This document shows, one piece after another, positions 30,696-41,900 of a stretch of DNA of 64,000 nt. The notes under the pieces are model-generated. The model was not told where the DNA came from, searched no databases, and was given only the letters and a program-made list of their open reading frames with translations. Source of the DNA: Galerina marginata (taxonomy: Eukaryota; Basidiomycota; Agaricomycetes; Agaricales; Galerinaceae). Within the stretch, counting starts at the first letter, position 1, and each line of letters begins with the position of its first letter. The stretch is taken from positions 1,674,001-1,738,000 of the forward strand of contig JAECYW010000015.1 in the NCBI GenBank assembly GCA_023014335.1. The letters are read 5' to 3'. The translations under genes were made by a program, and so were the position numbers.

Positions 30696-32406
30696 TGTGA
30701 TGCTTGCTGCGGGGTGACTCCGAAACACAAAAGAGACGCGGCCGTAGTAGATAGTTTTATCTCTCAATAAAACCAATCAACCAAACAACCAAAATCCCCT
30801 GTAAATCAGACTCTACAAGTGACGCGGACAAAACACCCAATCAATCAATCAATATAATTGACTAGTTCTTTTTGGGAGGGACAGAGGTTTTATAATATCG
30901 AGAGTCAAACGAGATATTCAAAAGGTTACGCAGCCGCCGCGGACACTTCGTTAATTGACTTAAGCAACGCGGCCACCACAGAGGTGAACAGGTATAAAGT
31001 TTTTATTGGTATTTGGGGTCGATACTGGGACTACACTTCTTGTGTAACTGAGAAAACGGGCACTCGGGCGCGTACTGACTTGTCACTCGGGACACTGAAC
31101 TCGACGTCTCTCGGGACGCGTACTAACGAAACTTGGGCCACCAAAACCCTTTACTAACGTGAACGTGATAGATACTACAATGTCCAGAACAGTCTACAAC
31201 CCTCGAAGTTGTTCCTGCTACAGTCCAGGTCTTAGACACGCGGCGCACTACCAAAGTACTCGTACCGCGGCTAATCGGATGGCCACTGAAGCCTTGTTCA
31301 AGTCAATAAAGACAGGTGAAATAGGATCGTTGTTCAAATCTCTCGAATAGTTATCACTCAGATCACAAAGGTGAAATTCCGTTATCAACGCGAACAATCA
31401 ATTGTTTTGAAATTCCTCGAAGTCAAGTTACAATTTTAGAGACTCTTATTGTGCCGCGCAAACGACTGGAGTATAATCTCGTGGGTAGTAAATTGCTTGC
31501 CTCTACCTATGTAGTTCTACTGCTTTTATAGTACATTAGAGCTGATACATGTGATACATTCGCGTAAACTACTTGACCAATCTTTAAGACGCGTCCGCGC
31601 GCCAATCTGTATGACTTCAATATCCCGCGTTATCTGTGTGACCTCATCAGACATCATCTTTGGTAGGTGCTGACTCAAGTAGAACGCGTAAGCTTTTCTG
31701 ATTGGTCGGCTCCTGACTCGGCTTGTCGGCCGCGTCTGATATTTCTTCTATTTTTAGCCCATCTGATGCCCAGAGAACTTGGAGGTTCTCGGTCATCCCG
31801 GACGCGTCCGTATCTAATCTCACTAGAGTCCATGCTGACGCGAACTTGCACAGTCATCCATCTTAGAGGACGTCGGCGAGACGCGGCATCTCTAGGGACG
31901 CGTTTGTCGTCATCAGTTGTCTGATGTCAGCAAGTTCCAGACCGGTCCTCGTCTATTTTTATATGTCCGAGTCATCCGATGCTTCTTCGGTCTGGCCGCG
32001 GCAATTGCCGTGACGCGATGCTGAGAAGGAGAAGCTCCGTCCATTGCCTAATGCGGAGGCGCGCGCTAACTTCATTGGCGCTTATCGTGGCCCCATAACC
32101 TCGGATAGTAGTCCTTTCTATTTGTACTAGAGACCTGCACTTTTGATTTACTTGTCCAGGCTGGCCCGCGTTCACAATACCAGGAGTCCGCGGCCTTAAT
32201 GTACAGATTTAATTGATTCTGTAGTTATAAGTCCGTTCTGCTCGCGGCACCTCGTCGCGTACAGTAGTTTCCTCTAGTCTATGCAGCGTATCTGACTACT
32301 CGGACTATTAAATAGTCACTGCATAGATACTTATTCTAAGTTCAAAAATTATATAGGGTTCGCGAAATGCAAAGATTTCAGGGCTAGTTTCAAGGCCGTC
32401 CCTTCA
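30696..32406 (-). repeat. 5' LTR (right copy)
   Basis: Direct repeat of 12,828-14,538 (1,711 bp, two mismatches seen). It should carry the promoter that drives minus-strand gag-protease-pol transcription. It is flanked on the right by the ACGG target duplication. Confidence 0.95.
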
Positions 32407-32410
32407 ACGG

Positions 32411-33300
32411 TTGTGTGTTCTTGGGTCGAGATGAAGTGGTTTCAGGTCGGGGCTCTATTCGACGATTCAGAAGAGAGAAGTAGGGTAGAATATAAAGAAG
32501 AAGAGGGATTTAAAAGGAGATCACAAGACGTTGGCTCACAGAGAGACCGCCAGAAAAAAAGAAAGGAATAACTGAGCATGAGGATAGACATGCTTTATTG
32601 ACTAGTCGCCTTATCAGCGTTTCGTCTCCTGAGTCTCAGTGAAGGAGGAAGGCACGTCCACGCACCGTTTAACAATTGACGGCCGAAAAATCCTCCAACA
32701 AAATCGGTATCACGGAATCACCAGAGAGAACAAAATAATCCCCTAACAACCCCCAGGGTCGTGTAAAAGAACGTTTGAATAATACGACATCGTGAGGGTT
32801 GATATTTGCATAAGACACAAAAGTGGTTCCAGGATTGGCATCGGCCATTTGCTTGGGCATAGCGCACCTTGGAACAGGGAGAAATTGTCCTAGAATGGAA
32901 CGGAGACAAGAAAGCACTGACAAGAAAAAGACTGGATGGGACCGGAAGGGGATTGTAACACTGAGGATGCAATGTAGATGAGTAGCAAAAAAGCCGCGAC
33001 TCGGCGCGGAACCACATTGCAGTCCAGCAGATCGGAAACAACCCAACAACCAGAGCTTCAGATGAAGCGTAACTGGCATAACAAAATGAGAAGGGCTGTG
33101 ACTATGTGCAGAATACCCGCAAAGTGGTTCGGGATTGTCATCGGCGTTTGGAAGTCGGAGGAATATCCCAACGAAAACAAAAACAAAAACATGGATAAAT
33201 GCACAAACATCCGAAAAGGGGGATACGAAACGCACATGATAGACCTCTTTAATCATCGGTGGCATCTGGGGTAGTATTTTCATGAGTACAGCGAGAGCGA
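32411..33300 (-). pseudogene. Degenerate exon units containing NPGTTF-like and PVTLHL-like pieces
   Basis: Minus-strand pieces recur about every few hundred bases here and at 36,820-37,140, 39,640-39,990, 40,070-40,260, 40,600-40,860 and 41,040-41,340. Each has ...aagtggttccaggattg/cat... on the plus strand, coding NPGTTF or similar on the minus strand, often followed by a hydrophobic segment (PVTLHLKLWLLGCF at about 33,040-33,090). Frames differ between units. I read these as decayed exons of a tandem family of small membrane or secreted proteins; function unknown. Confidence 0.4.
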
Positions 33301-33325
33301 TGAAAGTAAAGAGCAGACCTAGCGT

Positions 33326-33780
33326 TTAGGTAACACGGAAGCTAAAAATTGCCTGAATTGACACGATCAGGTTACGACATAAGTCAGTGGCAAAAGCAAT
33401 TGAAATACTAACAACAATGGGTTCTGTGACCCGGCAGGCTAACGATTTTTGACTGAAACGGCGAAGTCGAGTCCAGTAACCAGAAACTGGTATCAGAACA
33501 GAAAGATCTCGAGATCGCAGGAACGATTGGAAAGCATAATACTCGCACTCTCCGGCAATATGTATAGGTTCGTCCGAGATATAAGTCGAATGTTGGGCTG
33601 CGGTTCCCCTTCCTTGAACCTCACGTTTGATACGGACATCTCTAACGAAGAGCTGAAGCGCTGAAGGACAAGGTTGTACTGCATGAAGCAGGGTTGGCCA
33701 CAACCAGTATGCCTTCCGGTTCACGAAGCTCCACCAGCTTGGTGCATTCTGGTTTCCTGCGTCTGGCTACAGAGCATTTG
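33326..33780 (-). pseudogene. Remnant of an unknown gene, paralogous to 41,428-41,900
   Basis: The minus-strand frame carries WLWPTLLHAV, VRIKREVQGRGTAAQHS, FQSFLRSRDLSVLIPVSGY. The paralog has WLGLALLHAV, VQIKCEIPGRGIAAKHP, LQSCLQNQDLPVLMPLSGY. Conservation of the protein pattern suggests that both derive from one multi-exon gene. Splice sites are not convincing in either copy. No family recognised. Confidence 0.4.
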
Positions 33781-34342
33781 GTGATCGTGAGTCGTGGGTA
33801 GGATGTAGACTCAACAGTTTGCCGACTCTGACGGTTGAGATAAAGGTCTGATATGATTGGCAAAGGTTGAAACTCTTGAGATGGCTCCTTTTCTCGTCGT
33901 ACTGATGACCACCAAATTCCGGATACTTGTTTCAATGTAAGGTGATGAGCCTAGGGCGACATTAGGACTGCAGCAGTAGAAAGAGGCAAATAAGCCAAGA
34001 GAGCCCGAATATGATAGACCAAAAGGTTAGAGCATACCCTGGTGGCTGGGAAGCGTCGTTGTCGTTGAAACCGACGTTGAATCGATTGATAAATTTTCGA
34101 GGCCAGCACAGATCTTTCCACGCTGATCAAGCCAGACCAGCCGACATTCCCATATATTTGGTGACTTCACCCAGTTCTGGCAAGGAAGGGAGGGTCCCTC
34201 GACTTCTATGAGCTCCAGGGCAACAGACATGGGGAAACAAGAACAGGAACACGACGAATATATTGGTTTTACATAAATTTCACAACGACAAAGATACTTC
34301 AAATTCCATTCGTAGGCGATAAATCTGAATCAGCTATTATAT

Positions 34343-35254
34343 TTAAGCATCCTTGATGAGAATTTCTCCCGTGTTTCCGTCGACGCTAACCGACATAGTC
34401 GTTTGCTTATTGAGAGTCTGGAGGTTCTTCTTCCAAAGCAGCGGGCTTTCGACGGCGCCTCGGAGCACTTCAGTCTCTGAAAAAAAGCTTCAGCCAGTGT
34501 GCGAGCATACCAAAGTAAAATATAACTGACCTTGATAATCATTAGTGGCGTAGATTTCCATAAACGGGGTGAATTGAGCCCTAACTCTGGATTTAACACT
34601 GGAAAATAGAGCTTGGTAAACTAATTACATTTGAGAATGACGGAAGAACTCACGCGACCTGGAAAGAGACAACACGGTGAGTACTTAACCAGTAGCCTGG
34701 CGAAACGACAAAGACTTACGACTGCTATGTCTGTCGCCGTAGTGGTCTCGTTAGTGCAGATAAGATATCCTGCGTCTCCAGGGACTGCAGGTGTGACAAC
34801 GCCATCGTCGATGATGGAGCACTTCTGGCCAGTCTATTTTTCCGAGCATTAGCTGGACCAGTTGACGAAGACAATGAAAAGCTTACGCCGCAAAGAGCGG
34901 AGGAAGTCGCAGTGACTAAATTCCCATCGTCGATCTGCCAGTTTATAATCAATCAAAGCCTAGAGTAAATCAATGGTACATTTTTAATAAATACCTGGGG
35001 CGAAGCGAATGCAGTGTTAGCCGTGTATTCGACGTGAGCTTCAGTGGGTCCGCCCTTCTTCAAGGTAATGACCTCTACACATTCAATTAAACGATGCCAT
35101 GCGCGCATTGTAGAACGTAAAACTTACGCCAGCAGGTCGGGAATACGTCTTCGTAAGGCTTCCCAGCGGCGGGAGGCGTGAAGGTCAACAAGAGGGTAAT
35201 TTCTTTGTCAAGTCCATTGGCGGTAAACCTGAGTTTCCTGGAGTTAGTAGACAT
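34343..35254 (-). CDS. Small spliced hypothetical protein, copy 1 (54 bp exon deletion)
   Basis: Exons on the minus strand: 35,254-35,128, 35,074-34,995, 34,934-34,887, 34,833-34,720, then a 5-base remnant exon near 34,657, a sixth beginning VKSRVRAQFTPF, and the last ending at 34,343. The product starts MSTNSRKLRFTANGL and contains TFTPPAAGKPYEDVFPTCW, TATSSALCGTGQKCSIIDDG, PGDAGYLICTNETT and ends SVDGNTGEILIKDA. I do not recognise the family; there is no signal peptide, so it is probably cytosolic. Compared with copy 2 (42,704-43,674), exon 5 lost exactly 54 bases (18 codons, GFSDATGGDVEPALVWEN), leaving a 5-base micro-exon or a skipped exon. Confidence 0.6.
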
Positions 35255-35899
35255 GTTAAGTCAAGTCGAGGGTGTTGTTGAGTGAGTATGAAAAGCTGAA
35301 AGACGCGGTTGGTGTCTGTTGCAAAGCTGAGATTACGGAGGACTTAAATACCTTTAAACCAGGACCAGAAGCCCTATTGGGAGTTCGGTGCTTTCATTTT
35401 TCCTGTCGTTGTTTCTTGTCTGCGGTTGGCCCTTGAATCGGAGAGAGAATTACTTCATTTTCTAAGAACATAAATTACCTTGGAACGACGCCCAAGGTGG
35501 CGGATTTGGACTCTAAGAATGTGTTTGTCCGATTTATTGACCTCACTGGCAGGGACCAACCTGTCACTTACCTGGGTTTTAAAATTCCCATTGAATGCCT
35601 GTTCAATCGCCCCTTGTGTTTTGTGCTCTGAGAATTCTTCACCTCGTCGTTTTCATGGCAAGAAAGTGCCGTGACAGCAACTAAACCCATTCGGCAATGT
35701 CATGGGTCACAACCGGGACCAACAGCCATCGGAGACGTGGAACATCCGATGACAGTGGACTCGCAGCCGTAGAGAAACCAAAAAAAGGATGTTTTCTGTC
35801 GATTGCGGGGAAGGCACGCGAACAGAATGCGGGGACTGAGCGTCATGATCGGCGTGTTATGTTTAGACTGATCGCCAAATCACGTCTCCAAGGTTCGAC

Positions 35900-36780
35900 C
35901 CCCAACTTCGCCCGAAAAATCGCTTAAACAGGAGCACAACCCCAAGGCTCGCATACGACGTACCCGTTTGCAATTCTGATATTGATGTTCGCTGAATCCC
36001 TAGCAAAACAAACACATATAAGGTGTTCACTAAAGGAAAGCTGAATATACATGAAAGAGAACGGACCGATCTTAGCATGCACTCGCCCTGAGCCACATGT
36101 ACGACGACTTGGGCGTACCACGTCCGCTCAGCCTCGTTTGCCGTGAAAGTCGCGAAAGGAAGGATTCAGTCCATTGCCTTCGATTAACGAACAAACAGGA
36201 TCGACGATGGCGAGGACGATCATTCTGGAAAATGGAGGGGCAGGAGAACCACCGCCGACCTTCTCTTGAATCTTCCAAGGACTATGAACCCGGTGCCCGA
36301 ATTCACAGTGGATTGGGAAAGATCGCGTTCCAAATTGAAGGCGTATGTGAGTGCGTGAAACAGTCGCCAAAGTAACATACGTACCTCAGTTTACTCATTC
36401 CGCTTTTCCGCCTCATTCAGCGAACTCGTGGGCCAGAGATAAAATCCATATCGACCAATATCATAGTGCTCTGGTGGCGAACCGACGAAGTTATTGTTCT
36501 ACAATTTTCTCCTCCGTGCTTCTGGCGCTTTCCATGCTACCAGCGGAAATGTCCAGCGAAGGTGTGCAAGGGAGCGGGTGCGGAGGCACAGCGACGGCTT
36601 GAGTTCGAAGTTTGAACTCGCGTTCAGCGAAATTATCCACTGGGAAAGTGCAGAGATCAGTCAGAGGTGGTGGTAGTGGCGCTTGTACCTCTCGGAAATC
36701 CATCCACCAACCTAGAACAATATTGGTAAGACGAGAACTTCGAAGGAGAAAAATCCCCAAGGTGTTACTAGGAAGGTGAA
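35900..36780 (-). other. Unduplicated stretch with possible minus-strand exons
   Basis: Several short minus-strand frames (one with TWYAQVVVHVAQGECM near 36,070-36,120, one near 36,240-36,370) sit between GT-AG-like sites, but I could not join them into one gene. No family recognised. Confidence 0.3.
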
Positions 36781-36789
36781 GCCGGTTTT

Positions 36790-37164
36790 GGGTATAGAAA
36801 CCAAGTCATACTCTTTCTCGATATAGCCAAGACAACCAGAAAGTAATGTGCGCCAAATATGGCTTCACTTGGTCCTCCTGGATGTGTATGCTTGCATCGG
36901 ACGAAGTGGTTTCGGGATGGGCGGCATTGGAAAATAAACAGAGGAGAATCGCGAAAAATAAGCGAGGAGAAGGCGAAGTTGATGAGCAAGATGACGATCA
37001 TGAAACGGAAAGTTTGAAGAAAGGCGAAAGAGGTTTATAATAGCTAAGCAATAAACTGCAAAACGAAGAGAAAACAGATGCATGCGTGCCTTGAACAAAA
37101 CCCCAGGAACCTTAGGAGGAATTCCTACTCGCACCGGGTGGGTAAGAAGCAGCGAGCAAATCCA
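36790..37164 (-). pseudogene. Degenerate exon unit between the two duplication copies
   Basis: On the minus strand NAAHPETTSSDASIHI followed by a hydrophobic stretch (ITFWLSWLYR). It matches the unit near 39,640-39,780 (NHAHPATTSSDTCIHH) and more weakly the NPGTTF units elsewhere. Frames are broken. Confidence 0.4.
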
Positions 37165-38059
37165 CCACCAACAACTTTTGAGCTGCCGGAAACGTCAGAG
37201 AACCAACATATGTGGCTGAACTCAGGGAGGATCAGATATTAAGCTCTGGAATCCTGTTGACGCCTGGATCAATTAGTTTTAGTGGTGTCATCGTGAGGAT
37301 AGGGAGTGATGAAGTGGGATGTCCCACTTACCAGGCATTGTATAGTCGGCCTTGACGAACGCGGACTGGCTGGAAGTTAGAGAGGAAGGGAAACGAAGCG
37401 AAAGATCGGAGGGGAAGAAATGGAAATGGGTTATAAGATAGCGAAAATAAAATGGAAATAAAGACGGCATCGGGGATGAAAAGTTAGATAGCATATAAGG
37501 AGGAGGAGGAATCCTCCTCAGAGGTACATAGAAGTTGATTAGACCGCGAGCTATGGACGACTGACAACGATTCTACTGTCACAACTTCACGACCATTTTG
37601 TCTCTGAAATGAAAATGTCATCGCAAAGACAAGATGGGCGGATAGACAAAAGCTTCGCGACGGTCGTCCGTGGCCGGACGAAGTGTTTTACTCGCATGCA
37701 AATGAATGCGTTGGAAAGGGAGGAGAATGAAGAATAGTGTAATAGTAGACGGGGTAGAAGACAAAAAGTGGATAAAAGATGGAAGAACAAGGCTCACGTT
37801 CACGAAAGTCGGAGAATCCCACCGCCGACAACTTGAAGGGAACCTAGAGCAATACAAATTCTCTCTTCGCTGAGGAAATGACCACAGATAGTCGCACCAG
37901 AGGAAGTGGACAACGGCGAAATTCGTTATCGAGCTCACAAGGCGCTTGGGGAAGCAGTCATTAGCCCGATGTAGATATGCATCTGAGTCCAGAGGCATAC
38001 ATACTATCCACAAAGCCATCTAGAGTGGAGATCTGTTGAAGCGATCTGGCACGATGTGA

Positions 38060-38349
38060 CTGCGATTTACCGTGAGTTTCTCCTGCAAGGCGAGAAGTCC
38101 TTGGTATTATCGAGATTGTACGTATCATCGTCCGCGCAACACTATGGATCTTCAGAAATAGGATTAGTAAAAAGTACGACAAAAACCGATGATTGACGTA
38201 GACGCTTACCAGTACCGATACCGTTCGTTCAGCCAAGATCTATGCACGATTAAGTCAATCCCAGCCTCGAAATTGAGACATAGGTTCAGAATGAACACGA
38301 AGACGTGACAAAACAGCGTCATGGCGCCTCTGACTTCCGACCAGACCAT
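38060..38349 (-). pseudogene. Fragment of a membrane-protein gene
   Basis: From the ATG at about 38,349 the minus strand reads MVWSEVRGAMTLFCHVFVFI and on to LNERYRYW, then a good donor (gtaagcg, about 38,205) and a next exon after ctgaag (about 38,155). The counterpart in unit 1 (11,400-11,585) is diverged and lacks the first exon. One hydrophobic helix is visible; the rest is unclear. Confidence 0.35.
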
Positions 38350-39639
38350 GATGAGGGCAGTGTTACGTAGGCTCTACAGTAGCGAGCGATAACGCTGCAG
38401 AACCTCGTCAACGAAAGTAAAGGAAGCCAGGAGACGCGTTGCCCTGAAGGACTTGGGAGGGTAGCGCCGATCCATTGTCGTTGGAGGCAGGTGGCACCAA
38501 CAGCGGGAAAGAGGCGGTGAAGGATGGCACCGGCAGCTTAATCGACGATCTCCGTGGTGATACGCAGTTCTACGATTATGAGTTAATCCGCTTGAATTAT
38601 ATCCGCGTCCAAGAATGTCATCCTCGTCGGGGTGGTGGACGTAGGGAAGCATTGAATGGCTGTGGATGCGATGGCGCAAGTTAGATCTAATCGCGTCGGC
38701 GATCATGAAGGTGAGGCTGCGAGTCGTTTCCAGAGACAGTAGCGATGTCGACAAGGGGGTTGCAGAGCTGCATCGATAACTGGGAGGCCCAGCGACGGAA
38801 GATCAGTCGCCGTCGTTCATGCCGACGTTGAGCACCGCTGACAGTGACACGTTGACGGCGAAAACTGACTAAGCACCCGGGCGCTTTCGGTCCGCCGCAC
38901 ACAGGCCGTTTTTCTCAACCCAATAGTCAGAGCAAGTCCCCCTTCGCGAGTCTATAAAACGGATCAGGTAGATATAAAGGCATTGGGGACAGAAAGCAGT
39001 GTTTAACATGAAAAGATCGTAACAGACTTTAAATTGTTAAAGGGATAAAAATTGAATATCGTCTTCGTCTCCCACGTATTAATTACCGGACCATTCTCTA
39101 TTGACACGCAATGACTACGTACTACATTGCTGATCTGTATTTAAATGAATCCAGAAGCATATCAATTGCGAGTTGGGAGTTGATTAGAAGTGCCTTTCTG
39201 AAGGTTTGGCGATGAGAGGGGGAGGAGCCGCAGAGCTTGATTCAAGCCGAAGATGTCTAGTAAAGATAGGTCTATTAGGAGATCGGTGACGCCTAAAATT
39301 GCCTATACAATTTTTGAAACAGGGCAGAATGGACGCCTACATGCACCAAGAAATCCATCCGAAGTTCCATACCAAAATAAACCCCCCGAAGGAGGAAAGT
39401 TTTAATGGCAGGAACTCGGCGTTGTAGCCTCAGTACCCTGTAGGCGAGCCTGGCCAGCTTCGACGGGGCAAGCAAAGATGATAAGTAAACGAAGAGGACA
39501 ACGCGCCTTGGGAATCACGCCCACTATTCTCCTGCATTTCTTTTCGGGCGCATCGAACAACCTAGAACGATAGATAGATAATATGCGAACTCTAAACGGG
39601 ATAAATTGTCAATGCCCACTCATAAGGTGAGGAGCCAAA

Positions 39640-41340
39640 GTTCCGAACTAGAAACCACGGTATCTGGTTTGACGATAACAACCAGAAAGTAACGTGAGGC
39701 TATTAACGCCACACATGGACATCCACGGTGGTGTATGCATGTATCAGATGAAGTGGTTGCAGGATGGGCATGGTTAGCAAACGAGCAGAGGAGTAGACGG
39801 AAGAAAAATAAAGAGAAGAAGGGATTTAACAGGAGAATCAGTGGGCGATGGCGCACAAGAGGACCGTCAGAAAAAAGAAAGCAATAACTGAGCATGAGGA
39901 TCGATATGCGTGTTTCCACTAGTCGCGTTGTAAAATTATCGTCTAAGTGAAGTGGGAAGGCCGAGCGAGGCAGAAAAACTGAGTGTCGGAGAAGGGGAAA
40001 AAAGGGAACAGATAGAATCAAAGAAGCCCGGACCCGATGCAACATGGAACCACCGGCATCAAAAATTTTCAGAAACAACCCCCAGGGTCATGTAAAAGAA
40101 CATTTGAATAGTGCGACTTCATGATCGGGGTTGTATATCTGCACAATGCCCAAAAGTGGTTCCAGGATATGCATCGACCATTTGCTTTGGGCAGGAAATG
40201 AATCGAACGAAAACACGGATATATGCACAAGAAAGCGACCGCGGAAGTCAACAAACGCACCTAGGGCCATAGAAGTGTTTCTTGGCTTGAGGATCGACAG
40301 GCGTCCTCTCACTAAATGCGCTCCTAATGTCTTCGATTCAGTCAAAGAAAAGAAATGCTGTCCACATCCACGCACCTGTCTAAGCATTGGAAACCGAAGT
40401 AGTCTTTGACAAATCGGGAAGACCGATTCAAAAATCGTATCTGGGCTAGACGATATTTTCATCAGGGACAAACATTTGAGAGGAGAGATTGTCGCTTACT
40501 TGGCAGAATCGAGAAGACCTGACTCCACATACTCAGAATGCAATGGGTTTGAGGACGGCTGCAAAACCGACACAGAGAAGGGGAGAGAAAAGACTTGATA
40601 ACACCAAGACAGCCCAATGCAACGTGGAACCACACGAGGACCTTTCTGGCTACACGATAACCACAGCGTCGCGTGAAATGAGGATCGCATGTCACCGACA
40701 ATCGGGGTTGGATATGCGAATACTCCTGGAAAGCGGTTCCAGGATTGACATCGGCTTTTTGGGTTAGGTGGAAGAGGAAGAAATGGAACGGGGAAACTAA
40801 GAAAACATCGAACTCAAGCATGGATTTATGCGCTCCGACCGATCCGCTCGAGGCCAGTGAGTCATTAATATCTGAGTGTAACATTTTTAGCGAACCGAGT
40901 TGTTGGGGGGGATTTTGTCACCTACCAGGAATATTTAGCGTCAAGTGATGCATCCTTAAACAAGGAGAAAATGTCCTAGAGGGAACGAAGACAAGAAAGC
41001 ATTGACGAGAAAAAATTGGACAGGTTGGAAGGTAATTGTAGCGCGGAGGATTCAATGGCGACGATTAGTAAAAAAGCCACAACTCGACGCGGAACCACAT
41101 TGCGGTCCAGCAGGACGTAAAACAGCCCAACAACCAGAGCTCCAGATGAAGCGTAACTGGCAGAACAAAATGAGAAAGGCTGTGAGTATGCGTGTTATAC
41201 CTGCAAAGTGGTTCCAGGATTGTCATCGGCGTTTGGAAGTCGTAGGCATATCCGAACGATAACGAAGGCGAAATCATGGATAAATGCACAAGGGGTTCAA
41301 ACATCCGACAAAGAGGGGGGCTAAGCGCACGTAATTGACG
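39640..41340 (-). pseudogene. Tandem run of degenerate NPGTTF-type exon units in unit 2
   Basis: Four units (about 39,640-39,990; 40,070-40,260; 40,600-40,860; 41,040-41,340), each with a gtggttccaggatNg word. The minus-strand translation drifts between frames: KADVNPGTAFQEYSHIQPR at 40,700-40,760 is the cleanest. Unit spacing is irregular. Likely remains of local tandem duplication. Confidence 0.4.
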
Positions 41341-41427
41341 TCAATTTAAGTCATACATCCGTTGCATCTGGAACAGTATTTCTGTGGATACACAAGGAGC
41401 GATGCAGGCAAAGAACGGACATACCAT

Positions 41428-41900
41428 TTAGGTAACGTGGATTACTTGAACCCACGCAATCAGGCTACGGCAGAAGTCAAGTGACAGCAGGAATTGGAGT
41501 ACTAACCACATTGAGTTCGGTGATTTGCAGGCTAAGGATCTTTCATTGAAGCGGTGAAGCTGAAGCAGTAACCAGAAAGCGGCATCAGAACTGGAAGATC
41601 TTGATTTTGTAGGCACGATTGGAGAGCGGAACAATCAAACTCACCAGTAATCTGTATAAGTTCGTCCAAGATACAAGCCGGATGTTTGGCTGCGATTCCC
41701 CTTCCTGGGATCTCGCATTTGATCTGAACAACCCGAGTGAAGGGCGCGTTGAACAACAAGGTTAACGTTGGTTGTGAAACAAGACAAAGGATCACATGGG
41801 TATGACGAACTTTACGAGCCACTCCGGCAAGGCTGGCAGCAGAATACACTGCATGAAGCAGGGCTAGCCCCAGCCAGTACACCTTCCGGCACAAGACACT
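41428..41900 (-). pseudogene. Remnant of an unknown gene, paralog of 33,326-33,780
   Basis: The minus-strand frame from 41,894 is 120 codons with WLGLALLHAV near the start and IPGRGIAAKHPACILDELIQ, LPVLMPLSGYCFSF near the end. It is better preserved than the unit 1 copy but still without convincing exon borders. Confidence 0.4.

Larger units (their letters stand above)
12828..32406 (-). mobile_element. 19.6 kb Ty3/gypsy LTR retrotransposon with antisense cargo genes
   Basis: The element is bounded by 1,711 bp LTRs starting TG and ending CA and by ACGG target duplications (12,824-12,827 and 32,407-32,410). Gag, protease and RT-RNaseH-integrase lie on the minus strand (30,532 to about 23,737). 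The PBS-like site abuts the right LTR and the polypurine tract abuts the left LTR, so 30,696-32,406 is the functional 5' LTR. Domain order RT, RNase H, integrase places it in Ty3/gypsy. Between Pol and the 3' LTR there are about 9 kb with five intron-containing genes on the opposite strand and a nested hAT-like insertion. Without that insertion it is about 17.5 kb, large for this class. All main ORFs are intact, so it may be active. Confidence 0.92.
32407..35890. repeat. Unit 1 of the segmental duplication, second half
   Basis: After the LTR element, unit 1 resumes with gagatgaagtggtttcagg (32,437), matching 39,741. It runs collinear with unit 2: acaccNgaacg-type landmarks, gaaccacattgcNgtccagcag (33,009 and 41,093), agctgaag-bearing gene remnants, the small spliced gene, and the tail ggaccaacagccatcggaga (35,719 and 44,121). 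Similarity ends near 35,890 and 44,300. Confidence 0.7.

Noticed and set aside
12828..32406. A Starship-type giant fungal transposon.
   Set aside because: No tyrosine recombinase (DUF3435) captain. The LTRs, gag and pol define a retrotransposon, and Starships are typically ascomycete elements.
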